DNA of 64,000 nucleotides from Henckelia pumila. Its lineage: Eukaryota; Streptophyta; Magnoliopsida; Lamiales; Gesneriaceae. Under the pieces are notes generated by a model that saw nothing but the letters and a program-made list of their open reading frames with translations, had not been told where the DNA came from and ran no database searches. The position numbers and the translations under genes were made by a program. This document shows positions 45,160 through 57,400 of this stretch, in pieces. Numbering within the stretch: position 1 is the stretch's first letter; every line of letters begins with the position of its first letter. Location of the stretch: NCBI RefSeq assembly GCF_033568475.1, contig NC_133121.1, positions 130,356,375-130,420,374 on the forward strand, written 5' to 3'.

Positions 45160-47634
45160 CTAAGAACTTTCAGTCGTGCCAACTCCAAGCATCTGCCTTA
45201 ACTTCTGAAATGCTGCAACTTTGAGACCCTTTGTGAATATGTCTGCGATTTGATCTTCACTCTTGCAATAGACCAGATCAATTGCTTCATTACTTGTACG
45301 ATCTCTCAAGAAATGATAACGGACATCAATATGTTTACTTCTCCCATGCAAAACAGGATTTTTGGAAAGCTTTATGGTTGAGCTGTTGTCACAATAAATA
45401 AGAGTCGGCCCTTTTTGCTCGAAATGAACTGCATGAAGAAGCTTTCTCAGCCATATGGCTTGACAAACACATGCTGATGCGGCGACGAGTTCTGCTTCTG
45501 TTGTGGATAGAGTGACAATGGGTTGTTTTCGAGATGACCATGAGATAGCTCCTGAACCCATTTTGAAGACATAACCAGATGTGCTTTTCCTATCATCTTG
45601 GTCACCAGCATAGTCGCTATTCGTAAAGCCAATCATATCTAATCTTTCTCCCTTTTTTGTAAAAAATTCCATATTCTCTTGTTCCTTGCAAATATCTAAG
45701 AATTCTTTTGGCTGCTTGAAGATGCATTTCCTTCGGACTTTCCATGAATCTGCAAATAAGACTTATAGCATACATGATATCCGGCCTTGTAGCTGTGAGA
45801 TACATCAAGCTTCCCACAATTTTCTTGTATATAGTGCTGTCAACACTTTTTTCTTTTTCATCTTTCACCAACTTCAAACATGTCTCTACTGGTGTGCAAA
45901 CAGGATTGCAGTCCTCCATCTGAAACCTCTTTAAGATCTCTTGCACATACTTCTTTTGAGAAATAAAAATTCCTTCATCTGATTGAATAACCTCTATACC
46001 CAGAAAATAATGCATTCTTCCAAGGTCAGACATGTCAAATTCAGCCATCATGGACCTTTTAAACTTATCAAACATGGTCTGATTGTTTCCAGTAAATAAC
46101 AAATCATCGACATACAAAGAGACCAGCAACAATTTCCCATCATTTTCAACTTTCACAAAGAAGGTATACTCATAAGGGCATTTCTGAAAACCTTATTTGA
46201 GAAAGTATGTTTCTATACGACTATACCAAGCTCGTGGAGCTTGCTTAAGTCCGTATAAAGCCTTTTTTAATTTATATACTTTCTGCTCTTGACCATTCTT
46301 AACATAACCAGGAGGTTGTTTAACAAATATCTGCTCATTCAAATCTCCATGCAGGAATGCTGCCTTGACATCTAACTGGAAAATCGGCCAAGAATTTTTT
46401 GCAGCCAACGCGATCACCATTCTGATTGTGTCATGCCTAGCAACTGGAGCGAATACCTCTTTGTAATCAATGCCGAACTCCTGTTTGTATCCTTTTGCTA
46501 CCAAGCGTGCTTTGAATTTGTCAACTTCACCATTCTCTTTCAATTTTGTCTTGTAAACCCACTTCACATCAATTGTTCTCTGCCCCCTTGGAAGATCAGT
46601 CAGCTCCCAAGTGTTGTTTCTTTCAATGGCAGCAATTTCATCATCCATTGCTTTCCTCCATTTTGATTGTTTAGCTGCCTCTTCAAAACCTACAGGATCA
46701 CAATCTGCAAAAAGAGCAAAATACATAAATGGGTCTTCAGATTGGTTGATCCCAGGCACTTCATAATTCTTCATCCATGCAGGCCTTCTTCTTATACGTG
46801 GTGATGATGGTTCTGCTTCAACCTCAGGTGCATTTTGAACTACTGCTTCTTCATGAAGTGGTCGTGAATTATTCCCAACTTGCAGCTCTAAATCTTTTCC
46901 ATCAAAGTCTGCTGCAACATTCTGTTGAACTTCAACTGTATCCCAATGCCAGAAATTTTCTTCATCAAAAATTACATCGCGACTAACGACAATATTCTTA
47001 GTACTAGGATTATACAATTTGAAAGCTTTAGTACAATCACTAACACCAAGGAATATGCATTTCTCTCCTTTGTCATCTAACTTCTTCCGCTTCGGGTCAG
47101 GAACATGGGCGTAAGCAATACACCCAAAAATTTTGAAATGGCTGATATCAGGTTTTCTTCTGCTCCATGCCTCTTCTGGTGTCATATTCTGAACGGCAAA
47201 AGTTGGACTCCTATTCAGAATATGAATGCTCCAATTGATAGCTTCTGGCCAAAACTTCTTTGGAAGTTTGCTTTGTTGCAATAGACTTCTCACCATGTTA
47301 AAGATGGTTCGATTCTTTCTTTCAGAAACGCCATCTGTGGTGTATAGGCTGTTGTCAGTTGCCTTTTAATGCCTTGCTCTTCACAAAAAATTGAAAATTC
47401 ATGCGAATTATATTCCCCTCCATGATCAGTTCGCAGCACTTGAATTGATTCCCCTGTTTCTTTTTCAACCAGTGCTTTATAGCTTTTAAAAACTGTTAAA
47501 GCTTCAGATTTTTCTTGCAAGAAGTAAACCCAAGTTTTTCTACTCAAGTCATCAATGAAGGTGATAACGTATTGTTTACCTCCATTAGAAATGGGATTAA
47601 TTGGCCCGCAAATATCAGAGTGCACAATCTCCAA
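45160..47634 (-). pseudogene. Copia integrase core, reverse transcriptase and RNase H, broken
   Basis: Minus-strand reading. The integrase core (HSDICGP, FIDDLSRKTWVYF, TDHGGEY) runs from 47634 to about 47330. There a small deletion (apparently 4 nt, next to TAYTPQ) shifts the frame. The reverse transcriptase follows from 47296 (QLDVKAAFLHGDL), is cut by a stop codon at about 46193 after ETYFLK, and resumes with the catalytic LYVDDLLFTGN. A one-base slip in an A-run near 45650 separates it from RNase H (STTEAELVAAS). These breaks preclude an intact polyprotein. The motifs are those of the Tnt1/Retrofit-like Copia group. Confidence 0.92.
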
Positions 47635-47637
47635 TGG

Positions 47638-49713
47638 TGTGAGGCCTCGGTTCTAATCTTCTATTCTTAAGATAATATAAACAATTATCATGCACCAACT
47701 ATAAGATAAGGCAACAAACAAATAAAAAAAAATTTATTTTTCTGATGAACAGTGCTGCGCTCGATCCTAAAAAATTCCAAGATCGAGCGCACCAAATTTT
47801 AAAACTCCCTGCCGAGAAAAAGCAGTGGGCCACGCTCAATCCGGCAAAAAGCCAGGATCGAGCGCACCATTTTGTGAAACTCTCTGCCTCGAAAATCACA
47901 GGGGCCGCGCTCGATCCTGCAATAACCTAGGATCGAGCGCACCCCCTTGCCCAAAAAATTTCAGAACATGGAATGCCTTTCCTTACAAACTCAATCCAAT
48001 CCAATCCATCATAACAACATGCATTAATCCAAAATCAAACATAATCTCGACTACTCGATACAACAAAATACAGCCAAGGTTCGAGTCTAGTAATTACTTC
48101 AAAACATAACTAGATTTGCATGCATTACAAAACATCAAAAGTTCGAATACATTCGACTTCTAAAAACCAAGCCTCACTTCTATCTCTCGATCCTCTATCC
48201 ACGAGGTCTCTGACTGGTACCTGCCCCACCTGTTGCCAAGTACTCATACAACAAAGACAACAACCGGATAATCCGGTGAGAATTGATATTCCCAGTAAAA
48301 GAGACTAACATGCTATCAAATAAACATATCAATTCATAACATGAACTCATTCTTCATATAATCACTTAATCCAATCAAATGCTGAATTAAAATGATATGC
48401 ATGTCTTTAAAACTTCTGGATTATCAGACTCAGATAATCAAATGTAATTCTTCTTTCTTTCTTTCTTCGGTTTGGGATCCCGAGGTTAAAACATTCTACA
48501 ATCACACCGACTTCCCTCTCGAGGTGGACGAGACATATTTTAATCCTTTAGACTCCAGAGCATTATAGTGAGTTAAACAACGAAGTAGTAAATCGCCTAC
48601 CAAGTCACTCGACTACAATCTCTATATCGTCTAATTCAAAAGAATAATCAATTCGGCTCAATATGAATGCACATGAATCTAATGCATTCAAATAACAATT
48701 CAGACATATATTCAAATAAGCACATAAGAACATAGACATGCAATATGTGATTTTTTCTAGGACACTCGAATCAATCCGGATTCGAGTTAATCGTCCTATA
48801 CCATTCCAAGGTCATCTTATACCTTTCTTCGTGTTGTTAACCATCGTCGATCTGTAAATCAACAATTCTCAATCAAAGTTCCTTCAATCAAAATCTATCC
48901 AAATCCATCGAGAATAAAGAATAACATCGACATTATACCGGCTCAACTCTTCCAACTGATCAAAGTTGTGAGGCTCTCAACTTCCAGGACTTCAAATCAA
49001 TCTATCAGAAGAAGTCATATCGATCAAAATCGATATCAAAACTCATATCAAACTCGGTATAACTCAAAACATCAAACCGATATCCAAAACTCAAACTGAC
49101 GGCATAACGGCTATAACTGATCAAACCGAAAATGCAGACAGCAAAACAACAACTCAATAAACTCATTCTAATACTCAAACCTCAATTTCAACACAATCCC
49201 AACATATCACAAAATCAAGGTTTTCGAAAAATAATAAGAAAAATCATAACAATTCCGAACGTCGCTCTATTTCAAAACCGACAGATAATAAACGACCAGA
49301 ACTCTGTCAAGAACAACATACTCGAATCTCGAACGATTCTAACAACATCCAAAAACTAGAATGTATTCGATCATAGAAAAACTTACGATATAACGGAGCT
49401 CTCGTTGCAGTGATCGCTAGACTGCCTTCAGAAATAGATTCTAACGGCCGGATCGAGCTCGGAATGAAATCACAAAGCTTGGAAACTCATTTGGGTCGGC
49501 TTCAATGGAGGAGGCGTGCTTGAGGAAGGAGGAGAAGTAATGGACCAAGTCAAGCTAGACAAGAATATATATAAAATCCATTATTTGCGTTTTAGTCCCT
49601 GAAATTTCCAAAATTTGCAAAAAGGACCCTGATCAAAATTAAGTCGGCTTCTTGAACTCTGTAATCTCCGATTAACTCAAATAAACTCATTAAGATAAAA
49701 ACGGGGCGTTACA
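47638..49713 (-). mobile_element. Nested solo LTR (2,076 bp) inside the Copia integrase
   Basis: The insert runs TGTGAGGCCTCGG...GGGGCGTTACA on the plus strand (TGTAACGCCCCG...CCTCACA in its own sense). It is flanked by the 5-bp duplication AATGG (47633-47637, 49714-49718) and contains no gag or pol. Removing it plus one duplication rejoins the Copia frame (RARKP to PLEIVHSD). TGTAACGCCCCG is a common start of plant gypsy LTRs, so a solo LTR left by LTR-LTR recombination is the best reading. A TATA-like TTTTATATATATTC lies on the minus strand near 49565. Confidence 0.9.
47754..47965. repeat. Three ~75-bp repeats with GCGCTCGATCC palindromes
   Basis: Units start near 47754, 47829 and 47904. 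Each has CGCTC(G/A)ATCC followed ~15 nt later by its inverted copy (A/G)GATCGAGCGCACC, then a CTCCCTGCC/CTCTCTGCC spacer. The array sits near the end of the solo LTR and is related to the array at 60784-60972. Confidence 0.85.
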
Positions 49714-49718
49714 AATGG

Positions 49719-51272
49719 TTTTCTCGCTCTCACAGATTTTCCTTTTGGAAATGGTTCTCGATGTTGTTTGCTGAGAACACATTCCTCACAAACATATTTT
49801 GGACAAGAAAAATGTGGAAGACCAGCTACCATATTTTTCTGCTGAAGTGTTTGTAAACCTCCAAGGCTGAGATGACCATAACGAAAATGCCACAGCTGCA
49901 CTTGATCAGTCGAACTAGCTGCAAAACAAGATTGAGTAGAGTGGTTGAGGTAGAGAGGAAACATTCGATTTGCTGTCATAGAAACTTGAGCGATTAATCC
50001 CAATTTGTCATCTAGAATTCGACACACGCCGTTTTTAATGGTGATCTCGTAGCCCTTCTCTTGAAGCTGACCAATACTTAGCAAATTGGTCTGTAAATCT
50101 GGGACGAAAAAGACATTAGGCGTGGTTTGAGCAACATTCCTTTTAGTTAGTAAAGTTACCTGCCCTTTTCCCATTACAGAGACTGTAGAATTGTCTCCAA
50201 ATTTCACATTATCTCTGAAGGATTAATCAAGAATGGAAAACACAGACTTGTCTCCATTCATGTGGTTACTGCACCCGGTGTCCAAATACCACAAGTTCTT
50301 GTTGGTCGACTCTCTTTCATGACAAACCATCAGCAATAAGATTTCTCCAACGTCATCTCCCTCATTTTCTGCAAAATTGGATGCTTCACTATGTGCATTT
50401 GACAGATTCGATGGACATTCTGATTTGTAATGACCATACTCGTGACATCTATAGCATTCGACATTCGTCTTGTCTACTAACTTGGGCCGATAACCACCTC
50501 GTCCTCTTCCTCTATCTTGATGTTGGTTTTGTTGATGTTGATTTTGTTGATAACCATAGTTTCCTCTGCCTCGACCTCTGTTGTTGTTGTTTGATCCACG
50601 TCCTCCACTTCCTTGGTTCGAATATTCTGATGAGACTTTCAATGCCAACTCCGCATTGTCTTGCTGCAGCAATTTTGTTTCTTGAACTAATAATGAACCT
50701 TGCAATTCATCAATGGATAAAAGATCAATATTTTTTGATTCCTCAATTGCACAAACCACATAATTAAACTTTGGTGTCAATAAGTAGAGAATTTTTTCTA
50801 CTACATCCACATCCTCAATTTTCTCCCCAAAAGCTCTCATCTTTCCGACAATGGCCAACGTTCTTGAGAAGAAATCAGAAAATGACTCTCCAGATTTCAT
50901 TCGGTAAGTTTCAAACTCGGTACGAAGTGCTTGAAGCTGCTGCCTCTTTGCTCTAGCCGATCCTTGGAATTTCTTTTTCATTGAATCCCAAATTTCCTTT
51001 GATGTGTCTTTGCAAAGGATAGTTTCCAAGATTGAGCGATCAATCACTTGGAAAAGGTAATTCTTTGCCTTGAGATCCTTCAGTTTAAAAGCTTTTGTTT
51101 CTGATTTCTGAGCATCCGTTGGTGTTGTGCCCTCAGCCACCTCTGGTATTCCCTCAGAAATCACCTGCCAGTATTCCTTAGATCTGAGAAAGTTTTCCAT
51201 CAACATACTCCAATGATCATAGTGACCATCAAAGCGGGGAATTGCGGGTTGTACAAAATTATCAGAGGCCAT
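49719..51272 (-). pseudogene. Copia gag, protease and pre-integrase region, broken
   Basis: From ATG 51272 the minus strand encodes gag (begins MASDNFVQPAIPRFDGHYDH, zinc knuckle CYRCHEYGHYKSEC) and the protease motif WYLDTGCSNHM. A stop at about 50223 interrupts it. The same frame continues through KFGDNSTVSVMGKG and the pre-integrase zinc region (LWHFRYGHLS, CEECVLSKQH) until the nested solo LTR at 49713. Because the frame is the same on both sides, the stop is a simple nonsense change. Confidence 0.92.
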
Positions 51273-51312
51273 TCACTTTTTTTTTTTTAATCTGTCGTCT
51301 CTCTGATACCAC

Positions 51313-51523
51313 TGTTATGAACAACAGATAAGAAAAGAATAAAAGAGATAGAGTTTTAGAGGAATAAAACTAATTTATTCAAAATAAGGAAAAGCTATTT
51401 AAATAGGCAATACAGATCTCAAGCAAATAACAAGAATGCTGAAAATACGAAACTAACTCCTAGAATATTGGAGAGAAGGATTGCTGTAGAATAGGACTCT
51501 TAACAACTAAAAAATACCTAACA
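51313..51523 (-). repeat. 5' LTR of the Copia element
   Basis: 211 bp, TG...CA, next to the tRNA primer site at about 51297-51312 (minus strand). Target duplication ATTAT follows at 51524-51528. Confidence 0.95.
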
Positions 51524-51781
51524 ATTATTATGGCATGACTACAGGCGTAATTGATTAATCTATTTGAAATCATACGGAGTAACGTTTTTTCAAACTTACA
51601 TTTCAACGTTTAATAAACCCTTGCAATAACTGCTTGAATTTGTATTTTTGTGGAAACCAAACACACGATGTTGATTTACAAGTTGATAAGAAGTTTTTGA
51701 GTATGCTATAGAGTCTGTCAAATAAAAGATTTTATCTACTTGTTACACGTGAACTCATCGAGAATAGTTATCAATTATAGT

Positions 51782-52495
51782 TGTTAGGAATCAACTAGAA
51801 CAACTTCGATATTGTTCAGAGATTTATCAGACAAACACACACAGCAAACTCAAGAACTCAATAAACCACACAAAAGGGGAAACACAACATTTTTATTGAT
51901 CACGAACAAGAGAAAAAACTCAAGCTCAAACCAGAGCTTATTACAATCTAGACCAGAAAACTCTAGCACAAGATATAGACTCAATTCAAACTTAAAGACT
52001 TTGAATTTTCCCGTCACAATCTGCGCCCCAGTTCTCTCTCTAAATTTTCTCTTCTTCTCTCTCGAAAATATTATTCTGAAGATTTTAAGAATCTGTTAAG
52101 TTCTTTATTCCATCACGACTGACTTTCATCTGCTTATATAGAAAAAATACACCGACTTTCTTCTTTGGCTATTAGGTCTACGACTCAATCTTAAAGTCAA
52201 CAGACCCAGCTCTAATAAGCTATCAGACTTATATGCTCTTCACACTTCGATCTGCCTTCAAGCTTCACTCCAGCTTTACGGACAATCGATCTGACTTTAT
52301 ACCAAGTCACAGTATCCGAGCACTCGATGTGCTTGAACTCATCTGAAGAACTTATCTGCCCACAGATTTCGATCTGATCCCAGTATTTTATCTGGTCATG
52401 AACTCATCTGCTCACATAGTTCATTTGATATCTACTCTTTGATCTGATATCATCTTCTTCCTTTCCAGTCGAGCTGATAGAAGCACAGTTCAACA
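51782..52495 (-). mobile_element. Solo LTR (714 bp), Copia-like
   Basis: Begins TGTTAGGAATCAAC and ends CACAGTTCAACA, flanked by the 5-bp duplication ATAGT (51777-51781 and 52496-52500). It contains no coding region. On the minus strand a TATA-like TATATAAGCAGATG is present near 52135, which sets the orientation. Confidence 0.85.
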
Positions 52496-52500
52496 ATAGT

Positions 52501-52898
52501 ATTTGTTTTTTTAAAAAAGAAATTATAGTACTTGTTATTATGACGATTATAGTACATATTGATTAAATAACTTTCAATTCATTGATGAGAGATAAGATTA
52601 CAATGATACTTTAACTTAGTTCACCACAAAACTAAAGTTATTGGGTAAATTAGTCATTTTATATAATATTATCTTTTCTTAATCATTTGATTTTTTTTAT
52701 TTAACAAAATGACATTTGATGTCATTCTACTTACGAAAATACCACCTACCTGTAAAATATATGTATTTGTTGTGTTTTAGTGGCTATTTATTTGTAAAAA
52801 TTTTATATTTTTTTTTGTATTTTAAATTTTACAATTTATTTTTTTTGTTATTTTTCTTAAAAAAACACGAAATTTACAAGCACACAACCAGTACACAG

Positions 52899-52900
<2 letters not shown>
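52501..52900 (+). mobile_element. Helitron-like copy, related to 62976-63380
   Basis: The stretch from about 52600 shares a colinear core with 63080-63340: TTAGTCATTTTATATAATATTA versus its near copy, TTTTCTTAA(T/C)CATT(T/A)GA, AAAATGACATT and CTTAAAAAAACAC(G/A)AA. The expected 3' hairpin is replaced by ACAACCAGTACACAGG and a TA microsatellite. The ends are therefore not both present. Confidence 0.55.

Positions 52901-52902
<2 letters not shown>

Positions 52903-52942
<40 letters not shown>
52903..52942. repeat. TA dinucleotide microsatellite
   Basis: About twenty TA units, placed where the Helitron-like copy should end. Confidence 0.95.
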
Positions 52943-52944
<2 letters not shown>

Positions 52945-53018
52945 TATGCGTTTTTAAAAGTCTTTTGTGTGCCTTGATAACAGTTTTTTTTATAAACATA
53001 AGAAAAATATGTTTTAAA

Positions 53019-54330
53019 TGTAGTGATCCTTACCCGGATCACCTACTAACAGAACTTAGGCATGCAATTAACTTAATTAAACAGATATCAGAATAAAACT
53101 GCGGAAACCATAAACGTTATACAATCCCAAGTAAAGGAATCTGTAATTTATCCAAATAATATACAACCAAATCGAATAGTTGTATCAACCTCAAAACAAC
53201 AGAAATAAAACCTAGACGAAGCTCCAGCTGACCAACCACTGCCTAGCCCCTCTTGGATCCACCCGCCTCGTCCAATCGCAAACCTGCCCCATGGAATAGG
53301 GTGTCAGAAACACAGAGTACGAGACGTGAGCATAAAACGCTCAGTACGAGAGTATGAGTATACATGCATGCAAAGTAAACTCCCTATAAACTCGAGGTCA
53401 AGGATCAGATAACAGAGACAGACCGGGCCCTGGTATGTAGCACGATGTGCCGTCGCTTTAGGAGGTGGCTCCCATACCATAATACAAGTGGATATGCAGG
53501 ACCCAAATCGATGGAAGTCCAACCACTAACAGGATAGGAAAAAACCCTACTAACAGACATCTCGAAGGAGATAGCTCAGTATGCAAATGGATGCAGCATA
53601 AATCAATGACATATAAACCATGCAGTCACATAATACATGCATACTCAGTCAGGATATCTCGAACAATACTTCCGTACCTCAAAACAGTGCAAGCTCTACC
53701 AACTCTAGGTCCACGCCTATAGTCTGCTCTACACTGTCAAATGATACTACTATCATTAAAGTGCTCTAAAAGCCTTAACTAAGCTATTGCATACTCCTAA
53801 ATATTTATAGGAAACAAAAGCTATACCTTCGTCCGTCGTTAGCCCTTTGATGTCGATGCCTCCAGAACTTGGGCACAACTCTGCTACGACTTCCGAACGC
53901 CTCGCCGACCGCCGGGTCAAGCCTAGGAAGGCTAGAACAACTCGAATAGACTAGAAAGGAGAGGGAAATACTCGGAATTGGCAATTGGAAATGAAGCCCC
54001 GGCCCTCTATTTATAGACAACGATCGGAACTTCCGATCCTCGATCGGAACGTCCGATCCTGCCATCGGAGCTTCCGAAGATCCTGATCTGCCACGTGTCA
54101 AAATATCACTTGTTGACTTCGGATAGGGGTGATCGGAGCTTCCGATCCTGATCGGAGCTTTCGATCTAGCCAATCGTCATGCCTGACGTAATATGATCGG
54201 AGCTTCCGATCCTGCGTCGGAGCTTTCGATCCTGTTCGGAACTTCCGAACCTACCTTCGGAGCTTCCGAACTCTATTCAAGTAATTATGATTAATTCCTT
54301 AATTACTGATTTTGGTTACGGGCTACTACA
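53019..54330 (-). repeat. 3' LTR of the gypsy element
   Basis: 1312 bp. The minus-strand TATA box (TATAAATAGAGGG, about 54007-54019) lies just downstream of a palindrome array (54020-54262). Open frames inside it are not genes. Confidence 0.95.
54020..54262. repeat. Array of GATCGGA..TCCGATC palindromes (3' LTR)
   Basis: About eight to nine short palindromes of the type GATCGGAACTTCCGATC or TCGGAGCTTCCGA, separated by 3-40 bp, immediately upstream of the LTR TATA box in element orientation. A matching, slightly diverged array is in the other LTR at 59955-60200. Confidence 0.9.
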
Positions 54331-54463
54331 TTCTCCCCCACTTAAGATATTTCGTCCTCGAAATCAGATCTTAAGTACTGAATGCAATACAGAAATCAGA
54401 AACATTCTTTATTCAAATCAAACATTTACAGAGTTTGCAACTGAATACAACTTAAGAATGAAA

Positions 54464-57400
54464 TCAAAACAACTCAGGATGATCTTCACGCATCCTGTCC
54501 TTAAGCTCCCAAGTAGCTTCCTCAGTGCCTCGGCGCTGCCACTGAACTAAAACCAGAGGGATGACTTTGTTCCGCAAAACCTTATCCTTATAATTCAGGA
54601 TACGAATAGGTTTCTCAACATAAGTCAAATCCTTGTCCACCTGAACCTCAGACCGCTGCAGAATATGATATTCATCCGCCACATACCGTCGCAACAGAGA
54701 TACGTGGAACACGTCGTGAATACTGGATAGATGCGGTGGCAAAGCTAGTCGATAAGCCAAATCGCCAATGCTCTCCAAGATCTCAAACGGACCGATAAAC
54801 CTGAGAGACAACTTGCCCTTAAGGCCAAATCTGAGAATCTTGCGGAAAGGTGACACTCTCAGAAACACTTTCTCCCCGACATCGAACTGCAAAGGCCTAC
54901 GCTTGATATTAGCATAGTTGGCCTGACGATCCTGTGCAGTCTTAATCCGTTTCTTGATCTGATCAACAATGTCTACCGCCTGCTGGATAAACTCCAGTCC
55001 CTCAGCCTGTCTCTCCCCCACTTCTTCCTAGAAGAGTGGAGTACGACAACGTCGCCCGTACAACGCCTCAAAAGGTGCCATCCCAATACTAGTATGATAG
55101 TTGTTGTACGCGAACTCGATCAACGACAAATGATCATGCCAGGCTGAACCAAAATCCATGACGCACGCTCTAAGCATATCCTCCAAAGTACGGATAGTGC
55201 GCTCTGACTGACCATCAGTCTCCGGATGATAGGCAGTACTCAAACTGAGAGTAGTACCCATCGCACGCTGAACACTCCCACAGAATCTAGAAGTGAACAT
55301 GGGGTCCCGATCGCTGACAATGCTCACAGGCACCCCATGAAGTCGAACGATCTCCTGAATGTACAACCGAGCCATACGATCCACATTGTACTCCCGGCTA
55401 TAGGCAATGAAATACGCTGACTTGGTGAGTCGGTCCACCACAACCCAGATAGCATCACAGTTCCTCGGGGATACCGGCAAATGGGTCACAAAGTCCATTG
55501 TGATAAACTCCCATTTCCATTCAGGAATAGGCAGACTGTGAAGCAAACCTCCAGGTCGTCGGTGCTCTGCCTTGACCTGTTGACATACCAAACATCTCGA
55601 AACAAACTGATAAACACTGCGTTTCATTCCCTTCCACCAGAAACGAGTACGTAGATCCTTGTACATCTTGTTGCTCCCAAGATGAATACTCAACTTAGTG
55701 CGATGTGCCTGAGACAAAATCTCCTCTCGCAACTCTTCATCCTGCGGAATCACAAGCCTATCAGACAAACACAGAAAGCCATCTGACTGATAATGAAATC
55801 CAGACGAGCTACCCTCGTTAGCCAGACGAGCTAAATGCTGGGTCTTCGAATCAGACATCTGAGCATCTCGAATCCGCGAATACAAAGCTGGCTCAGATAA
55901 TATTGCAAACATCTGAATACTCTGCATACCTTTCTTATGCTTGAAGGTATAACCTGAAGTACAACAGTCACTAATCGCACTAGACATCGAACAAGTCTGA
56001 AGTGCGGATAGTCGCACCTTGCGACTCAAAGCATCAGCGGTGAGATTAGCAGCTCCCGGATGGTACTTAATTTCGCAATCATAGTCCTTAAGCAAGTCCA
56101 TACAACGTCTCTGCCTCATGTTCAACTCCGCCTGAGTAAACAAATATTTGAGACTCTTATGGTCGGTGAAGATCTCAAATTTCTCGCCATACAGATAATG
56201 ACGCCAGATCTTCAAAGCGAACACAATGGCTGCTAACTCCAAATCGTGGACTGGATAGTTGTCCTCGTGAAGCTTCAGCTGTCTAGAAGCGTATGCGATC
56301 ACATGCTCATTCTGAGTCAGAACACAACCTAACCCCTGAAGAGAAGCATCAGTGTATACCACATACCCTCCAGATCCTGACGGTAATGCCAACACCAGCG
56401 CAGAAGTCAACCGCCGTCGAAGCTCACAGAAATTCTCCTCACACTCGGAGGACCACTCAAAATCCACACCCTTGCGGGTAAGCTGCATCAACGGTCGAGC
56501 TAACTGAGAGAAGTTCAGAATGAAGCGACGATAATACCCTGCTAGACCCAGAAAACTACGGATTTCAGCAACTGTCGTCGGACGCGACCAATTAAGTACC
56601 GCTTCAATCTTGCTTGGATCAACAGAAATCCCCTCCCTGGATATGATATGGCCAAGAAAGACCACTCTATCCATCCAGAACTTACACGTGCTCAGCTTGG
56701 CGTACAACTGCTCATCTCGAAGAGTCTGTAGTACCAACCGCAAGTGAGAAACATGCTCTTTCGTATTACGCGAATACACCAAGATGTCGTCAATAAAGAC
56801 CACGACAAACTTGTTCAAATACTCCCTGAAGACACGGTTCATCAGATCCATGAATATAGCCGGCGCATTAGTCAAACCAAATGGCATTACTAGAAACTCG
56901 TAATGCCCATAGCGAGTACGGAATGCAGTCTTGGCTACGTCCTGATCACGGACTCTCAACTGATGATACCCAGATCTCAAGTCAATCTTGGAGTAAACTG
57001 ACGTGCCCTGCAGCTGATCAAACAAGTCATCAATACGAGGCAACGAATACTTGTTCTTCACAGTGACTCGATTCAGCTGCCGATAGTCAATGCACAGCCG
57101 CATCGACCCATCCTTTTTCTTTACAAAAAGAACAGGAGCTCCCCAAGGAGATACACTAGGACGAATGTACCCCTTGTCCAAAAGATCCTGTAGCTGATTC
57201 TTCAATTCACGCATCTCTGACGGAGCCAGACGATACGGTGCTCGAGAAATAGGTGAAGTACCCGGCATCAACTCTATGCCAAACTCGACTTCCCTAGCAG
57301 GAGGAAAACTCGGAATCTCATCAGGAAATACATCTGGAAATTCATCCACAACAGGAATGCTCTCTATCCCAATGCTCTCAGCGGACAAATCAACTGCATA

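Larger units (their letters stand above)
44906..51523 (-). mobile_element. Copia LTR retrotransposon (Tnt1-like), degenerate
   Basis: Two 211-bp LTRs (44906-45116 and 51313-51523) begin TGTTATGAACAACAG and end ACCTAACA, differ at one position, and are flanked by the duplication ATTAT (44901-44905, 51524-51528). On the minus strand the 5' LTR is followed by TGGTATCAGAGAGACG (initiator-Met tRNA primer site), and the 3' LTR is preceded by the purine tract AAGAGAGGG. Domain order is gag, protease, integrase, reverse transcriptase, RNase H, as in Copia. A 2.08-kb solo LTR interrupts the integrase region. The coding lesions are described in the pseudogene entries. Confidence 0.95.

Noticed and set aside
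47690-48310. Small plus-strand open frames in the nested solo LTR
   Set aside because: They follow the tandem palindrome repeats and have no motif; the TG...CA ends and AATGG duplication explain the whole interval.
53805-54173. 122-codon minus-strand frame and its copies at 59738-60126
   Set aside because: Inside the gypsy LTRs and over the palindrome array; no domain, and broken in the second LTR.
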